In this document: one piece after another, positions 9,016 to 17,832 of the stretch
Position numbering within the stretch: position 1 is the first letter of the stretch
Layout: every line of letters begins with the position of its first letter
Source: Brevibacillus humidisoli
Lineage (GTDB): Bacteria > Bacillota > Bacilli > Brevibacillales > Brevibacillaceae
Assembly (NCBI RefSeq): GCF_020923435.1
Contig: NZ_CP087263.1
Coordinates: forward strand, 3,243,970 to 3,307,969
Direction of reading: 5' to 3'
DNA length: 64,000 bases
Notes under the pieces: model-generated
The model's input: only the letters and a program-made list of their open reading frames with translations
What the model was told of the DNA's origin: nothing
Databases searched by the model: none
Position numbers and translations under genes: made by a program

Positions 9016-10876
9016 GTTTCAATCTCCTCATAGGTACTAAACAAACCCGATGGTTGCTGCCGAGATACATGGATTTCCATGTGGAGTTTCAATTCCTCAT
9101 AGGTACGATACAAACATGTGAACCTGTGCTTCTGCCCGTACTTCCTTGGTGTCGTTTCAATTCCTCATAGGTACGATACAAACACATCGGGCACAGCCCA
9201 ACATACCGCAACGTGAGGGGTTTCAATTCCTCATAGGTACGATACAAACCATCAGCCGCCAAGTGGCCGGAACTACGCGATGAACCAAGTTTCAATTCCT
9301 CATAGGTACGATACAAACGATTTTATCTTCCCTTCAACTTTGATCTTAGATAAATAGTTTCAATTCCTCATAGGTACGATACAAACTTTCGGAAAGCAGC
9401 ACCTCGCAGCCTTGTTTTCTCAGGTTTCAATTCCTCATAGGTACGATACAAACTGGAGCAACTCCACTGCGTGCAGTGCAACCGGTTGTTTGGTTTCAAT
9501 TCCTCGTAGGTACGATACAAACTGTGTTCCATCCGTCGCTGTACCAACGGGAGTTTGAGTTTCAATTCCTCATAGGTACGATACAAACCATCCTCATGTG
9601 CGGAGACTCAACAAACAAGCAGGATGGTTTCAATTCCTCATAGGTACGATACAAACCGCGACAAACTGGCCGGGGAATACGTGGACTTTCGAGGGTTTCA
9701 ATTCCTCATAGGTACGATACAAACTGGACGACTCTGGAGTCGGTGGCGGTGTCACGGACCGTCGTTTCAATTCCTCATAGGTACGATACAAACTCGAGTG
9801 GAATCGCCATTTTTCCGTCGTTCGTGACGCGCAGTTTCAATTCCTCATAGGTACGATACAAACGTTGGAGTGGACGACGATGAACGAGAGTCCAACTGGT
9901 TTCAATTCCTCATAGGTACGATACAAACAAAAAAAACTTTTGCTGCCTGCGCCCCAGCAAAACGGTTTCAATTCCTCATAGGTACGATACAAACTTGTTC
10001 ATGCTACGTGGAGTGCTGAACATATTCCGATGAGTTTCAATTCCTCATAGGTACGATACAAACATCTATCTGAGTGCGCTGTTTGCAGCGTAGTAGCAGT
10101 TTCAATTCCTCATAGGTACGATACAAACTCGGCTGTACAACCTAAGTTCTGCCTTTCCGGGATACCTAGTTTCAATTCCTCATAGGTACGATACAAACCG
10201 AGGTGCTGAACACTCTATTCACACGAATAGTGGAAAGGTTTCAATTCCTCATAGGTACGATACAAACAGTATATTCTACCAAAGTTAACGCTGGCTATCT
10301 ATTGTTTCAATTCCTCATAGGTACGATACAAACCTGCGAAACTGCTCTATCAGCAGATCGGGTTGTTAACGGAGTTTCAATTCCTCATAGGTACGATACA
10401 AACGGGAGAATTGTTGTCCTATCCATTCAGAAGGGGGGGTCTGTTTCAATTCCTCATAGGTACGATACAAACAAGCTCCAATTCCACATCTACCCTAGTA
10501 CGAGCAGGAGGGTTTCAATTCCTCATAGGTACGATACAAACCTGCATCCCTAGTGAAACGAGATACTCTTTTATGACGTGTTTCAATTCCTCATAGGTAC
10601 GATACAAACGATGCTGCCCAAAGTCTCCATGATGCCAGCAATGTGTTTCAATTCCTCATAGGTACGATACAAACGCGGAATAAATCGTCGTCCGACATAG
10701 CCGTGTATTGTTTCAATTCCTCATAGGTACGATACAAACCTTCGCCTCCATTGTAATAGCTTTGATACCGCCAAAAGTGTTTCAATTCCTCATAGGTACG
10801 ATACAAACACCAGCAGGGAGGGATGATGGATGAGGACTGAAGCGCTGTTTCAATTCCTCATAGGTACGATACAAAC
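9016..10876 (-). CRISPR. CRISPR array 2 (28 repeats, 27 spacers)
   Basis: Counted repeat starts: 9016, 9086, 9154, 9220, 9289, 9357, 9424, 9493, 9559, 9627, 9695, 9764, 9834, 9899, 9965, 10034, 10099, 10169, 10238, 10304, 10374, 10443, 10512, 10580, 10645, 10710, 10779 and 10847. All are the same 30-bp repeat as array 1, except the first (9016-9046, 31 bp with an inserted C and changes near its right end) and the one at 9493 (A to G). Spacers are 35-40 bp and all differ. The degenerate copy again lies at the left, so the leader is on the right and transcription is on the minus strand. Confidence 0.98.
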
Positions 10877-11044
10877 CCAAAAAACCCCTGCCGTAATAAC
10901 CTTTCTTAAAAATACACCATCTTACCAAAAAACTCCATACCTACCTGCAAACTTCACTTCCCTCCTTCTCCCACAACACTTTTGCCAAAAAAGCATTTGT
11001 CGTCGATCCCCAGGGTTTTCTACACTACTGGAGGTCGACGACAA
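10877..11044 (-). promoter_or_regulatory. CRISPR leader 2 with conserved long hairpin
   Basis: This is the AT-rich leader of array 2. A 48-bp imperfect palindrome at 10997-11044 has perfect 10-bp outer arms TTGTCGTCGA/TCGACGACAA, a C-A mismatch, an inner six-pair stem and a loop with AAAACC. It matches the element in leader 1 in sequence, structure and distance from the first repeat (about 120-140 bases). No gene lies between this element and the DinB-like stop at 11164. Confidence 0.75.
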
Positions 11045-11163
11045 CATTATCAGCAGTCTTTTACATAATCAAGAGAAGCCCGGATTCTCCGATGACAGGG
11101 AAAGTGCGAGCCAGGATCTAGCCCAACCTCGCTCACCATCGACTCCCTGTCATCAAGGCGATC

Positions 11164-11643
11164 TTAGATAAAAAACGGAAGCTGTTCAGCCCCAACCATC
11201 CGAGCGTACAAGAAAAGCTGTCCCTTGTGATGTATCTCGTGATCGATGGCAAGTTTGACCAGCTTTTTCCTCGGTCCATGCAGGTTGGGATGCGGCGAAG
11301 CATACTCTTTTTCCAATTCTTCATCGGTCATCGAAGCAAACGTATCCTTCGTCTGTTCGGTAAAGCTCTGAACAGCCCGGCGTACATCTGCCATCGTATG
11401 GCATTCTTCCACAGAGGGCATAGTGATCTTGCCTTCTCCGCTCTTGGCGGTGCTGACGAACATGTCGGTCGATGCGGCGATGTGCAGGGCCAGTTCGCCC
11501 AGTCCCATCGCCCCCGACCACGGTTTATAACCAATCTGGCCATCCGGGATTGCATCTAGCAGTCGTTGCAATGCCTCGCGATGCTTCAACCATTCCTTCA
11601 TCATCTGTTCCGATAGACTCATCGTTTCATCACTCCACTTCAT
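11164..11643 (-). CDS. DinB superfamily protein (second, different subfamily)
   Basis: This 159-residue DinB-like protein has ELALHIAASTD with a His near residue 54 and the C-terminal pair LAIDHEIHHKGQLFLYARM, which supplies the usual metal ligands. The HEIHHKGQ signature fits the DinB family proper better than the gene at 6866, with which it shares fold but little sequence. The function may be thiol transfer or hydrolysis but is not established. It points toward leader 2, stopping 120 bases from the hairpin. Confidence 0.87.
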   Translation of the reverse strand: MKWSDETMSLSEQMMKEWLKHREALQRLLDAIPDGQIGYKPWSGAMGLGELALHIAASTDMFVSTAKSGEGKITMPSVEECHTMADVRRAVQSFTEQTKDTFASMTDEELEKEYASPHPNLHGPRKKLVKLAIDHEIHHKGQLFLYARMVGAEQLPFFI

Positions 11644-11803
11644 TTTATGTCGGAGATGTGTTGGCCGTATTGCCGGAATATTTTACCGATGGTAGCATGA
11701 AGAAATATAGCATACCAACCGAGAACCCGTATTGTAAAAACACGACATTGCGCTTCATGTAACCGTAAGATGTAAGATAGTCGTTCTTTTTGGGGGGATC
11801 AGA

Positions 11804-12622
11804 TTGCATTCACATGCGGAAATACCGAGAGGCATCTTAAACGCAAGCGCAGCGGAGAACAAGTTCAGACTTACGTGGTATCCCCCGTCTACCGAGCTTA
11901 GCCTTGTTGTAGAGCGTTACTGGATCGTCGAGTGGGATTTGACGGGACAGGAACCGTATCGCCAGGAGAAGCTTCCCCATCCTTGCGTCAACCTGGTCGT
12001 TGAGAAGGGAAACACCCGAATCTTCGGAGTAGAGCGGGAGAAGACATCTTATCTGCTGCAAGGGAAAGGCAAAGTCTTCGGCATCAAGTTCAAACCAGGC
12101 TCCTTTTACCCCTTTGTCCAAACGCCTGTTTCTACCTTTACTGACGGCTCCCTCAGCATTCGCGAGGTTTTTGGCGTAGACGGCCACTTGCTGGAGCAAG
12201 AGATCCTATCCTCCCCAGACGCGAAAGCAATGGTTCAGCTTGCGGAAAACCTGATCCGTCGAAAACTCCCGGGGATCGACGAGAATGTCAGATTGATTCA
12301 TCAGATTGTTGGCCGAGCCATTGCCGATCCCGAGATGATGAAGGTTGACGATCTCTCCAGAGAATTCGCTGTCCATCCAAGAACATTGCAGCGGCTGTTC
12401 CGTCAATACGTCGGGGTAAGTCCGAAATGGGTCCTGAAACGGTATCGACTGCATGAAGCAGCGAACAGAGTAGAAAGCGGGGAAGTGCCTGATTGGCGCA
12501 AGCTGGCACTGGATCTCGGGTATTATGATCAGTCCCATTTCATCAGGGATTTTAAAAGGATGATTGGTTCTTCTCCACAGGAGTATGCGAGCAGATGCGC
12601 TGGAGGCGCGGGGTACAGCTAA
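11804..12622 (+). CDS. AraC family transcriptional regulator (DUF6597-type N-terminus)
   Basis: This 272-residue protein has an N-terminal effector-like domain (about residues 20-140, with ERYWIVEWDLTGQEP and LPHPCVNLVVEKG typical of DUF6597) and a C-terminal double helix-turn-helix (about 165-265) with the AraC signature LALDLGYYDQSHFIRDFKR. The start is TTG at 11804 after a GGGGGGA block. It probably regulates a nearby stress or adaptive-response gene; the divergent DinB-like gene at 11164 is a candidate target by position. Confidence 0.9.
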   Translation: MHSHAEIPRGILNASAAENKFRLTWYPPSTELSLVVERYWIVEWDLTGQEPYRQEKLPHPCVNLVVEKGNTRIFGVEREKTSYLLQGKGKVFGIKFKPGSFYPFVQTPVSTFTDGSLSIREVFGVDGHLLEQEILSSPDAKAMVQLAENLIRRKLPGIDENVRLIHQIVGRAIADPEMMKVDDLSREFAVHPRTLQRLFRQYVGVSPKWVLKRYRLHEAANRVESGEVPDWRKLALDLGYYDQSHFIRDFKRMIGSSPQEYASRCAGGAGYS

Positions 12623-12685
12623 AGGCAGGGAGCGGTCTTCCGTCTCAAATGAAAAACCGAAACCGCAAAGAGAAACGAAATGAAC

Positions 12686-12717
12686 AAAAAAACCGCGTGA
12701 CCTAGACAATCACGCGG
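12686..12717 (-). terminator. Terminator overlapping the 3' end of the yisL-like gene
   Basis: An 8-bp perfect stem CCGCGTGA/TCACGCGG is followed by seven T on the minus strand. The upstream arm lies inside the last codons of the YisL-like gene, whose TAG stop is in the loop. The same hairpin may also end the convergent AraC transcript. Confidence 0.85.
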
Positions 12718-13064
12718 TAGCCGATCAGAATCACCACAACAAACAAGACAAGACAGCCGATCAGGAAACCAAGGCTGGGACGTTGCTTGGACGCCCGTAC
12801 CATCGCCATCTCTGCCAACGAGATCGTGGCGATGCCAAGAAGCCCTTTGATGTAATAGAGCGGGTCATCGGTACGAAAGGCGAGCAGCATCCAGATTCCC
12901 GAAACAGCAATAATCACGTACATCAGGCGGAGGATCATCTGGATCACTTTGGCAATCTTCTGCTTGTCCAGACGGTACAAGACGTACCCGATAATCAATA
13001 GTACGAAAGCGACTTCCCATGCGCCGACATGAGACTGAATCAGCGGATTGTATAATTGACCCAA
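12702..13064 (-). CDS. YisL family (DUF1516) membrane protein
   Basis: This 120-residue protein with four transmembrane helices matches the YisL/UPF0344 family in length and in blocks such as KVIQMILRLMYVIIAVSG and KGLLGIATISLAEMAMVR. The family's function is unknown. The gene stands alone, convergent with the AraC gene, and its own terminator overlaps its stop codon. Confidence 0.85.
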   Translation of the reverse strand: MGQLYNPLIQSHVGAWEVAFVLLIIGYVLYRLDKQKIAKVIQMILRLMYVIIAVSGIWMLLAFRTDDPLYYIKGLLGIATISLAEMAMVRASKQRPSLGFLIGCLVLFVVVILIGYRVIV

Positions 13065-13246
13065 CGTTGATTCAACTCCTTATTACCAAATAATAAGCCA
13101 TATCTATTTTACTATATCATACCAGCAGGGAGTTGGGCTAACCGAGGTGTGTCACTTCTGGGAACAAACACCGGGGTAACACGGGTACACATAGTAAACA
13201 GAGACAGACTGAGGAAACCCTCCTTCGCTTGATCCGTCCCCAACCA

Positions 13247-13807
13247 TCAGCTTTCCATCGCTTTCGCCAATGCGTAGAGCTTGTTGATCGTCTTCCAGTT
13301 CCGCACGGTCGCTGGTACGCCCAGCTTGTGCAGATTGCCGGCAAGCTTGGAATTGCGCACACTATTACGAAACAAAAGATAGAACTCCCGGCCTACAATC
13401 CGGTACTCCTCGCGTTCGCTGTTGTACGCACTGAGTCTTTGCACTCCTTCGGGTGACGAGGCTTCGGGCAGCAGAGCAACATAGAGACTCTCTCCTGCCG
13501 AAGATGCTTCGGCTTCCCGTACTGCCTCCTCGGAAAACGGGCAGTTGCCGATAATCTGCTCCAGTTCAGCGGACGTTCTCAGCACCACGGTGACCGTAAA
13601 CCCGAATACCGCAGAGAACTCCTGTTCAATCCGCTGGCGCAGCGATGCTTCCCGTTCGTCCGATATAAACAGGACATTGCCGCTTTGAATATAGGTCTGC
13701 ACCCGCTCCAACCCCATCGTTTCAAACATGCGTCTTAATTCGGCCATCTTGATCAGATTATTGCCGCCTACATTGATCCCTCTCAGCAGTGCGATATAAA
13801 CCGTCAT
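13247..13807 (-). CDS. DUF1697 family protein
   Basis: This 186-residue protein begins MTVYIALLRGINVGGNN, the hallmark start of DUF1697, followed by an IQSGNVLF block near residue 45. The family is widespread and of unknown biochemical role. ATG at 13807 is preceded by AGAAGGGGGAT, so I prefer it to the in-frame codon at 13849. It is a single-gene unit. Confidence 0.88.
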   Translation of the reverse strand: MTVYIALLRGINVGGNNLIKMAELRRMFETMGLERVQTYIQSGNVLFISDEREASLRQRIEQEFSAVFGFTVTVVLRTSAELEQIIGNCPFSEEAVREAEASSAGESLYVALLPEASSPEGVQRLSAYNSEREEYRIVGREFYLLFRNSVRNSKLAGNLHKLGVPATVRNWKTINKLYALAKAMES

Positions 13808-14224
13808 ACCGATCCCCCTTCTCTTTTCTGTTTTTAGTAGGCTTAGCAAGTGTACGTATCTATGAAACTCCCATTATCAAGTCCATCTCACGTAGTACTT
13901 CCTCTTGATCGTGATAACCGCTGATTCCTCTTCATACGTTTTTCGCCCTATTGATGCAGTAATCGTACTGTACGCGATTCATCCAAACCTTGTATTGTAA
14001 AAAAGCGACAATTGCCAACCTGCATACATGTTCTGCATGTAAAAACCTCTCCAGAACGTAACGGAGAGGCAGTGAGGTAACATTTATTCTCTTTTAGCGT
14101 GTTGTCATTACCTAATAATTGACTGCTGTCGGTAAAAATTCACAATCATTTAAGGAGTACCACATCCCAACCATTCGTTGTCATCCCGATCCTCCTTGTC
14201 GGAAAGGATACTCACCAGCAACGC
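13808..14224. other. Intergenic region with terminator, no gene seen
   Basis: These 417 bases separate the DUF1697 gene from the end of the hydroxyproline operon. They hold the terminator at 14041-14069. I find no coding frame with a ribosome site. Confidence 0.5.
14041..14069 (-). terminator. Terminator of the hydroxyproline enzyme operon
   Basis: A 7-bp stem CCTCTCC/GGAGAGG with a ten-base loop is followed by TTTTT on the minus strand, 155 bases beyond the stop of the last operon gene (14225). Confidence 0.7.
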
Positions 14225-15211
14225 TCACCACAACACTACACGCTGGCCGATCTCCCTTTCCCTTGCACGCTCGTATATCTGTCTGGCGACGACGACATCC
14301 ATTGCGGCCAATCCAACCGATTTAAACACGGTCAGCTCCTGATCGCGCTCGCGTCCCGCTCTGGTTCCCGCAACGATTTCGCCCAGTTCGGCGTGAAGCT
14401 GCTGACTGGTAAAAACGCCCTGCTCGATCGGTACAATCAGGTCACCCGTCTCTTCCAAGGCCGCTTCACGTGATTCTACCACTACTTTATCCGCACCAGC
14501 GATGATCTCCGTCGGCAGTTCCTGCATCTCGGGCCGAAACGAACCAATCGCATTGATATGGGTACCAGCGGACACAACCTCCGCCGAGAAAACAGGTGTG
14601 GCATGGTTGGTAGCCGTGACCACAATATCGGCGCCCGCCACTGCCCGATCCGCCTCGGCAACCACCTCCAGCCGGACACCGGTCACCTGCTGCCGCAATC
14701 GTCCTGCCAACTCCTCCGCTTTTGCCGGAGTGCGGTTATAGAGACGAATCTCCCGGAGCGGCCGAACGGCCAAGATCGCTTCGATTACCCCTGTTGCCTG
14801 CGCCCCCGTTCCTATCACACCAAGTACAGAAGCGTCCGTGCGGGCGAGGTGCCGTGTCGCCAATCCGGCGGCGGCACCGGTGCGCAGAATCGTCAGCTGA
14901 GAGGCCTCCAGCAGTGCCAGCGGTTCTCCCGTATCGACATCGGAGAGGATCATCACACCGTAGATCGTCTCCTTTCCCTTTCCTTTATTCATCGGGAACA
15001 CAGATACAAACTTGCCCCCCAAACTGTCGGTCGCCTGCACCAGAGCCGGCATGAACAGCGAGGTCCCGTTTGCTTGGGAGACCGGTATGGCCGTGCGGAT
15101 CGGAACGACCGCCCGGCCAGCGGAGGACTCCCGCAGAGCCACTGCCACTGCTTGGATCGCTTCTTCCATCGTGATCAACTGCCGCAGATCAGCGGCACTG
15201 AGCACAAGCAT
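14225..15211 (-). CDS. Ornithine cyclodeaminase/mu-crystallin family, probable pyrroline-2-carboxylate reductase
   Basis: This 328-residue NAD(P)-dependent enzyme has a nucleotide-binding fold with SVLGVIGTGAQATG (about residues 130-143) and an ENR-like arginine region REIRLYNRTPAKAEEL. The family includes ornithine cyclodeaminase, alanine dehydrogenase and delta1-pyrroline-2-carboxylate reductase (LhpI). In a hydroxyproline cluster, and directly next to a proline-racemase-family enzyme, the LhpI role is likeliest: reducing pyrroline-2-carboxylate, made by trans-3-hydroxyproline dehydratase, to proline. It is the last gene of a minus-strand operon. Family assignment is firm; substrate is inferred. 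Confidence 0.88.
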   Translation of the reverse strand: MLVLSAADLRQLITMEEAIQAVAVALRESSAGRAVVPIRTAIPVSQANGTSLFMPALVQATDSLGGKFVSVFPMNKGKGKETIYGVMILSDVDTGEPLALLEASQLTILRTGAAAGLATRHLARTDASVLGVIGTGAQATGVIEAILAVRPLREIRLYNRTPAKAEELAGRLRQQVTGVRLEVVAEADRAVAGADIVVTATNHATPVFSAEVVSAGTHINAIGSFRPEMQELPTEIIAGADKVVVESREAALEETGDLIVPIEQGVFTSQQLHAELGEIVAGTRAGRERDQELTVFKSVGLAAMDVVVARQIYERAREREIGQRVVLW

Positions 15212-15278
15212 CCCATCACTCCTTTGCGGTCGTTGCGATGAACTGTGATTGTAGTGATCTGTCGTTCTACCGTTGCGG

Positions 15279-16283
15279 CTATCGAAGCAAAAAGCCTTCA
15301 GCCAATGGATCGGTTGGGTCTACCACAAACTGATGCAAACCCGTCACAAACGCCCTCCCCTCGATTCTCGGCACAATCGCCGGGAACTGGGCCACCTGGG
15401 TCGTGCTCAACACCTCTGCGACAAACTGACTGCCGACAATCCCTTCGTGCACAAAACGCTTTCCCACAGGCAGCATGCCTCTCTGATGCAAAGCAACCAG
15501 CCGGGCGGCAGTGCCGGTACCACAGGGAGAGCGGTCGATTTGGGCATCCGCAAAGATTGTCACGTTGCGCAAGTCGGAGTCGGCCCGCTGCGGTTGATCT
15601 GAGATGATCACTCCGTAGATGCCCTGCAGTTCCTGCTCCTCCGGATGGACCACATCCAGCTTGGCCTCCACCTGCTCTTTGATCATGCGTCCCCACTTTT
15701 GCAGTGCGGGTAGTTGATCGATCTCCACCTTCACCTCCAGGTCTTTGGCCTGCACAATCGCGTAAAAAGCTCCGCCAAAAGCGACATCTACCGCAAACCG
15801 CCTTCCCTCGCACTCCAGCTCCAGATCCTGAGCGTAGACAAAGGACGGCACGTTTTCAAAAGAAACGGATGTCACTTCTCCCCCTGTCCAGGTGGCCCGA
15901 GCGATGATCTTACCTGCCGGACTGTCGATCACAATCGGCCGCGCAGGATCTTGCAGCTGCAAATAACCGGTCTCCAGCACAACTTTGACCACGGCGATCA
16001 CACCATGTCCGCACATCGTGCTGAAGCCCTCGTTGTGCATAAACAACACGCCAAAGTCGGAGTCTTCCTGCACCGGTGGCGTAATCACGCAGCCGTACAT
16101 CCCGTGGTGTCCGCGCGGTTCATACATCAACACCTGACGAAGGTGATCAAGATGTTCGCGAAAATACGCCCTTCGCTCCATGATCGTGCTGCCCGGAAGC
16201 GGTGGAATTCCGCTGGTGATGATCCGCAGCGGTTCTCCCCCTGTGTGCGTATCGATCGTGGTAAACAACTTGTTTATCTTCAT
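15279..16283 (-). CDS. Proline racemase family enzyme (candidate trans-3-hydroxyproline dehydratase or epimerase)
   Basis: This 334-residue protein starts MKINKLFTTIDTHTGGEPLR, and its two active-site motifs are FSTMCGHGVIAV and DRSPCGTGTAAR. Both catalytic cysteines are present, as in proline racemase and 4-hydroxyproline 2-epimerase. Known trans-3-hydroxyproline dehydratases usually carry Thr in the second motif. Yet its overall sequence differs from the paralogue at 18882 and it sits beside a pyrroline-carboxylate-reductase-like gene, which would suit a dehydratase. The function is therefore left open between dehydratase, racemase and epimerase. Confidence 0.87.
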   Translation of the reverse strand: MKINKLFTTIDTHTGGEPLRIITSGIPPLPGSTIMERRAYFREHLDHLRQVLMYEPRGHHGMYGCVITPPVQEDSDFGVLFMHNEGFSTMCGHGVIAVVKVVLETGYLQLQDPARPIVIDSPAGKIIARATWTGGEVTSVSFENVPSFVYAQDLELECEGRRFAVDVAFGGAFYAIVQAKDLEVKVEIDQLPALQKWGRMIKEQVEAKLDVVHPEEQELQGIYGVIISDQPQRADSDLRNVTIFADAQIDRSPCGTGTAARLVALHQRGMLPVGKRFVHEGIVGSQFVAEVLSTTQVAQFPAIVPRIEGRAFVTGLHQFVVDPTDPLAEGFLLR

Positions 16284-16321
16284 ACCACTGCCCTCCCCTC
16301 TGTCGGACGCGAACCGGACAC

Positions 16322-17764
16322 TTAGAAGCTGTGTTTGATTGCACAGGTTTTGATTTCACTGTAAAAGTCGAGTGCGGCCTGGCCTTGTTCGCGGGAGTGG
16401 GAACTGGACTGCTTCATTCCGCCAAACGGCGCTTGATACTCCACCCCGGCCGTCTCCTGATTGACCCGCACCATGCCGGCTTCCGCCTGTTCGAGGAACT
16501 GAAATGCCCGCGACAAATCTTGAGTAAACAACGATGCGCTCAGTCCATATACGCTCCGGTTGCACAACTCAATCGCTTCGGCAAAGTCATCTGCCGGAAG
16601 CACCACCGCTAGCGGGCCGAACACTTCCTCCTGCACCAGCGAATGATCAGGCGTAAGACCGGTTACGACGAGTGGATTGATGTAATACCCTCTCTCCTTG
16701 ATCGTCTCCGGCGTGACGCACTCGGCGACCAGTTCCGCTTCTCTCCGTGCTGTTGCGGCAAAGCCGCCAACCTTCTCGTATTGATCAGCGGATGCGACTG
16801 GTCCCAGATACGCGTCTGGATCGAGAGCAGATCCCACTTTTACAGACGTGATCGCTTCCTGCAGCAGCTCGACAAATGTGGGATAGATCGCCCGTTCGAC
16901 GATGATTCGGCTCGTTGCTGTACACTTTTGTCCCGCCGAACGAAACGCCCCGCTCAAGATGATCGGGATTGATCGTTTCAGGTCAGCGTCACGCAGTACA
17001 ACCGCCGCATTTTTCCCGCCCATCTCCGTCTGATACTTGATATTGCGCCGGGCGCAGCTTTCTGCCACCACTCTGCCGGTAGCGGTAGAACCAGTAAAGC
17101 TGACGGCCTGCAGATCTACCTCTTCTAAAAGCGTGCTGCCAATCTCTCGCCCTTTGCCGATGACCACATTGAGCACCCCTGGCGGCAGCTTTGCCGCAGC
17201 GAACAACTCAGATAACCTGGTCGCCGTGAGCGAACCGATTTCGGACGGCTTCCAGATCACGGTATTGCCGCAAATCAGGGCCGGGGCGATTTTCCAGATC
17301 GGGATCGCCACGGGGAAGTTCCACGGCGTGATGACGCCGACGACACCTAGTGGGACCCGTTTGGTGTACTGCAGCACATCCCTGTCAGCTGAGGGAATGA
17401 GACTGCCGTTGGCGCGCATCCCTTCGGCAGCATAGTAGCGGAGCAGATGGATGCCTCTGGTTACTTCCCCGCGCATTTCACTGATCGGTTTGCCCATCTC
17501 TTGGCTCGCCAACTTAGCCAGTTCCTCGCTGTTCTCCGCAACAACGGCGGCCATGCTGTACAAGTACTCCCCCCGCGCCGCTCCAGACAGTCCTGCCCAC
17601 TGGGGAAAGGCAGCCTGCGCCGCCTCTGCTGCTGTTCGCACGTGGGACTGGTCAGACAGGCGGATCTGTCCGACCGCCTGCGCCGTATCAGAGGGGTTTT
17701 GCACAACGATCGCTTCCCCCTGCGGCGTGATCCACTCCCCGCCAATCCAGTTTTTGCTCTCCAT
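16322..17764 (-). CDS. Aldehyde dehydrogenase, probable alpha-ketoglutarate semialdehyde dehydrogenase
   Basis: This 480-residue NAD(P)-dependent aldehyde dehydrogenase has the cofactor and substrate motifs VITPWNFPVAIPIWK, FTGSTATGR and EMGGKNAAVV (general-base Glu), with the catalytic Cys in RSAGQKCTATSR. In the hydroxyproline pathway the semialdehyde of 2-oxoglutarate is oxidised to 2-oxoglutarate, so that role fits the neighbours: a deaminase gene 70 bases upstream and an epimerase-like gene downstream. Cytoplasmic. Confidence 0.92.
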   Translation of the reverse strand: MESKNWIGGEWITPQGEAIVVQNPSDTAQAVGQIRLSDQSHVRTAAEAAQAAFPQWAGLSGAARGEYLYSMAAVVAENSEELAKLASQEMGKPISEMRGEVTRGIHLLRYYAAEGMRANGSLIPSADRDVLQYTKRVPLGVVGVITPWNFPVAIPIWKIAPALICGNTVIWKPSEIGSLTATRLSELFAAAKLPPGVLNVVIGKGREIGSTLLEEVDLQAVSFTGSTATGRVVAESCARRNIKYQTEMGGKNAAVVLRDADLKRSIPIILSGAFRSAGQKCTATSRIIVERAIYPTFVELLQEAITSVKVGSALDPDAYLGPVASADQYEKVGGFAATARREAELVAECVTPETIKERGYYINPLVVTGLTPDHSLVQEEVFGPLAVVLPADDFAEAIELCNRSVYGLSASLFTQDLSRAFQFLEQAEAGMVRVNQETAGVEYQAPFGGMKQSSSHSREQGQAALDFYSEIKTCAIKHSF

Positions 17765-17832
17765 CTCCTCCTACCTCCTGTTCTTTGGGCATGATCGTAT
17801 CCAAACCAGCTTTCCAATGAAACGCTTTACCG

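Noticed and set aside
6291-10596. Open frames rich in FQFLIGTIQT or LYRTYEELK repeats
   Set aside because: These are translations of CRISPR repeats and spacers, not genes.
11725-14016. Shared stretch GTATTGTAAAAA followed by CGACA at about 11730 and 13990
   Set aside because: Only about 20 bases are alike and the positions relative to genes differ; too weak to call a regulator site.
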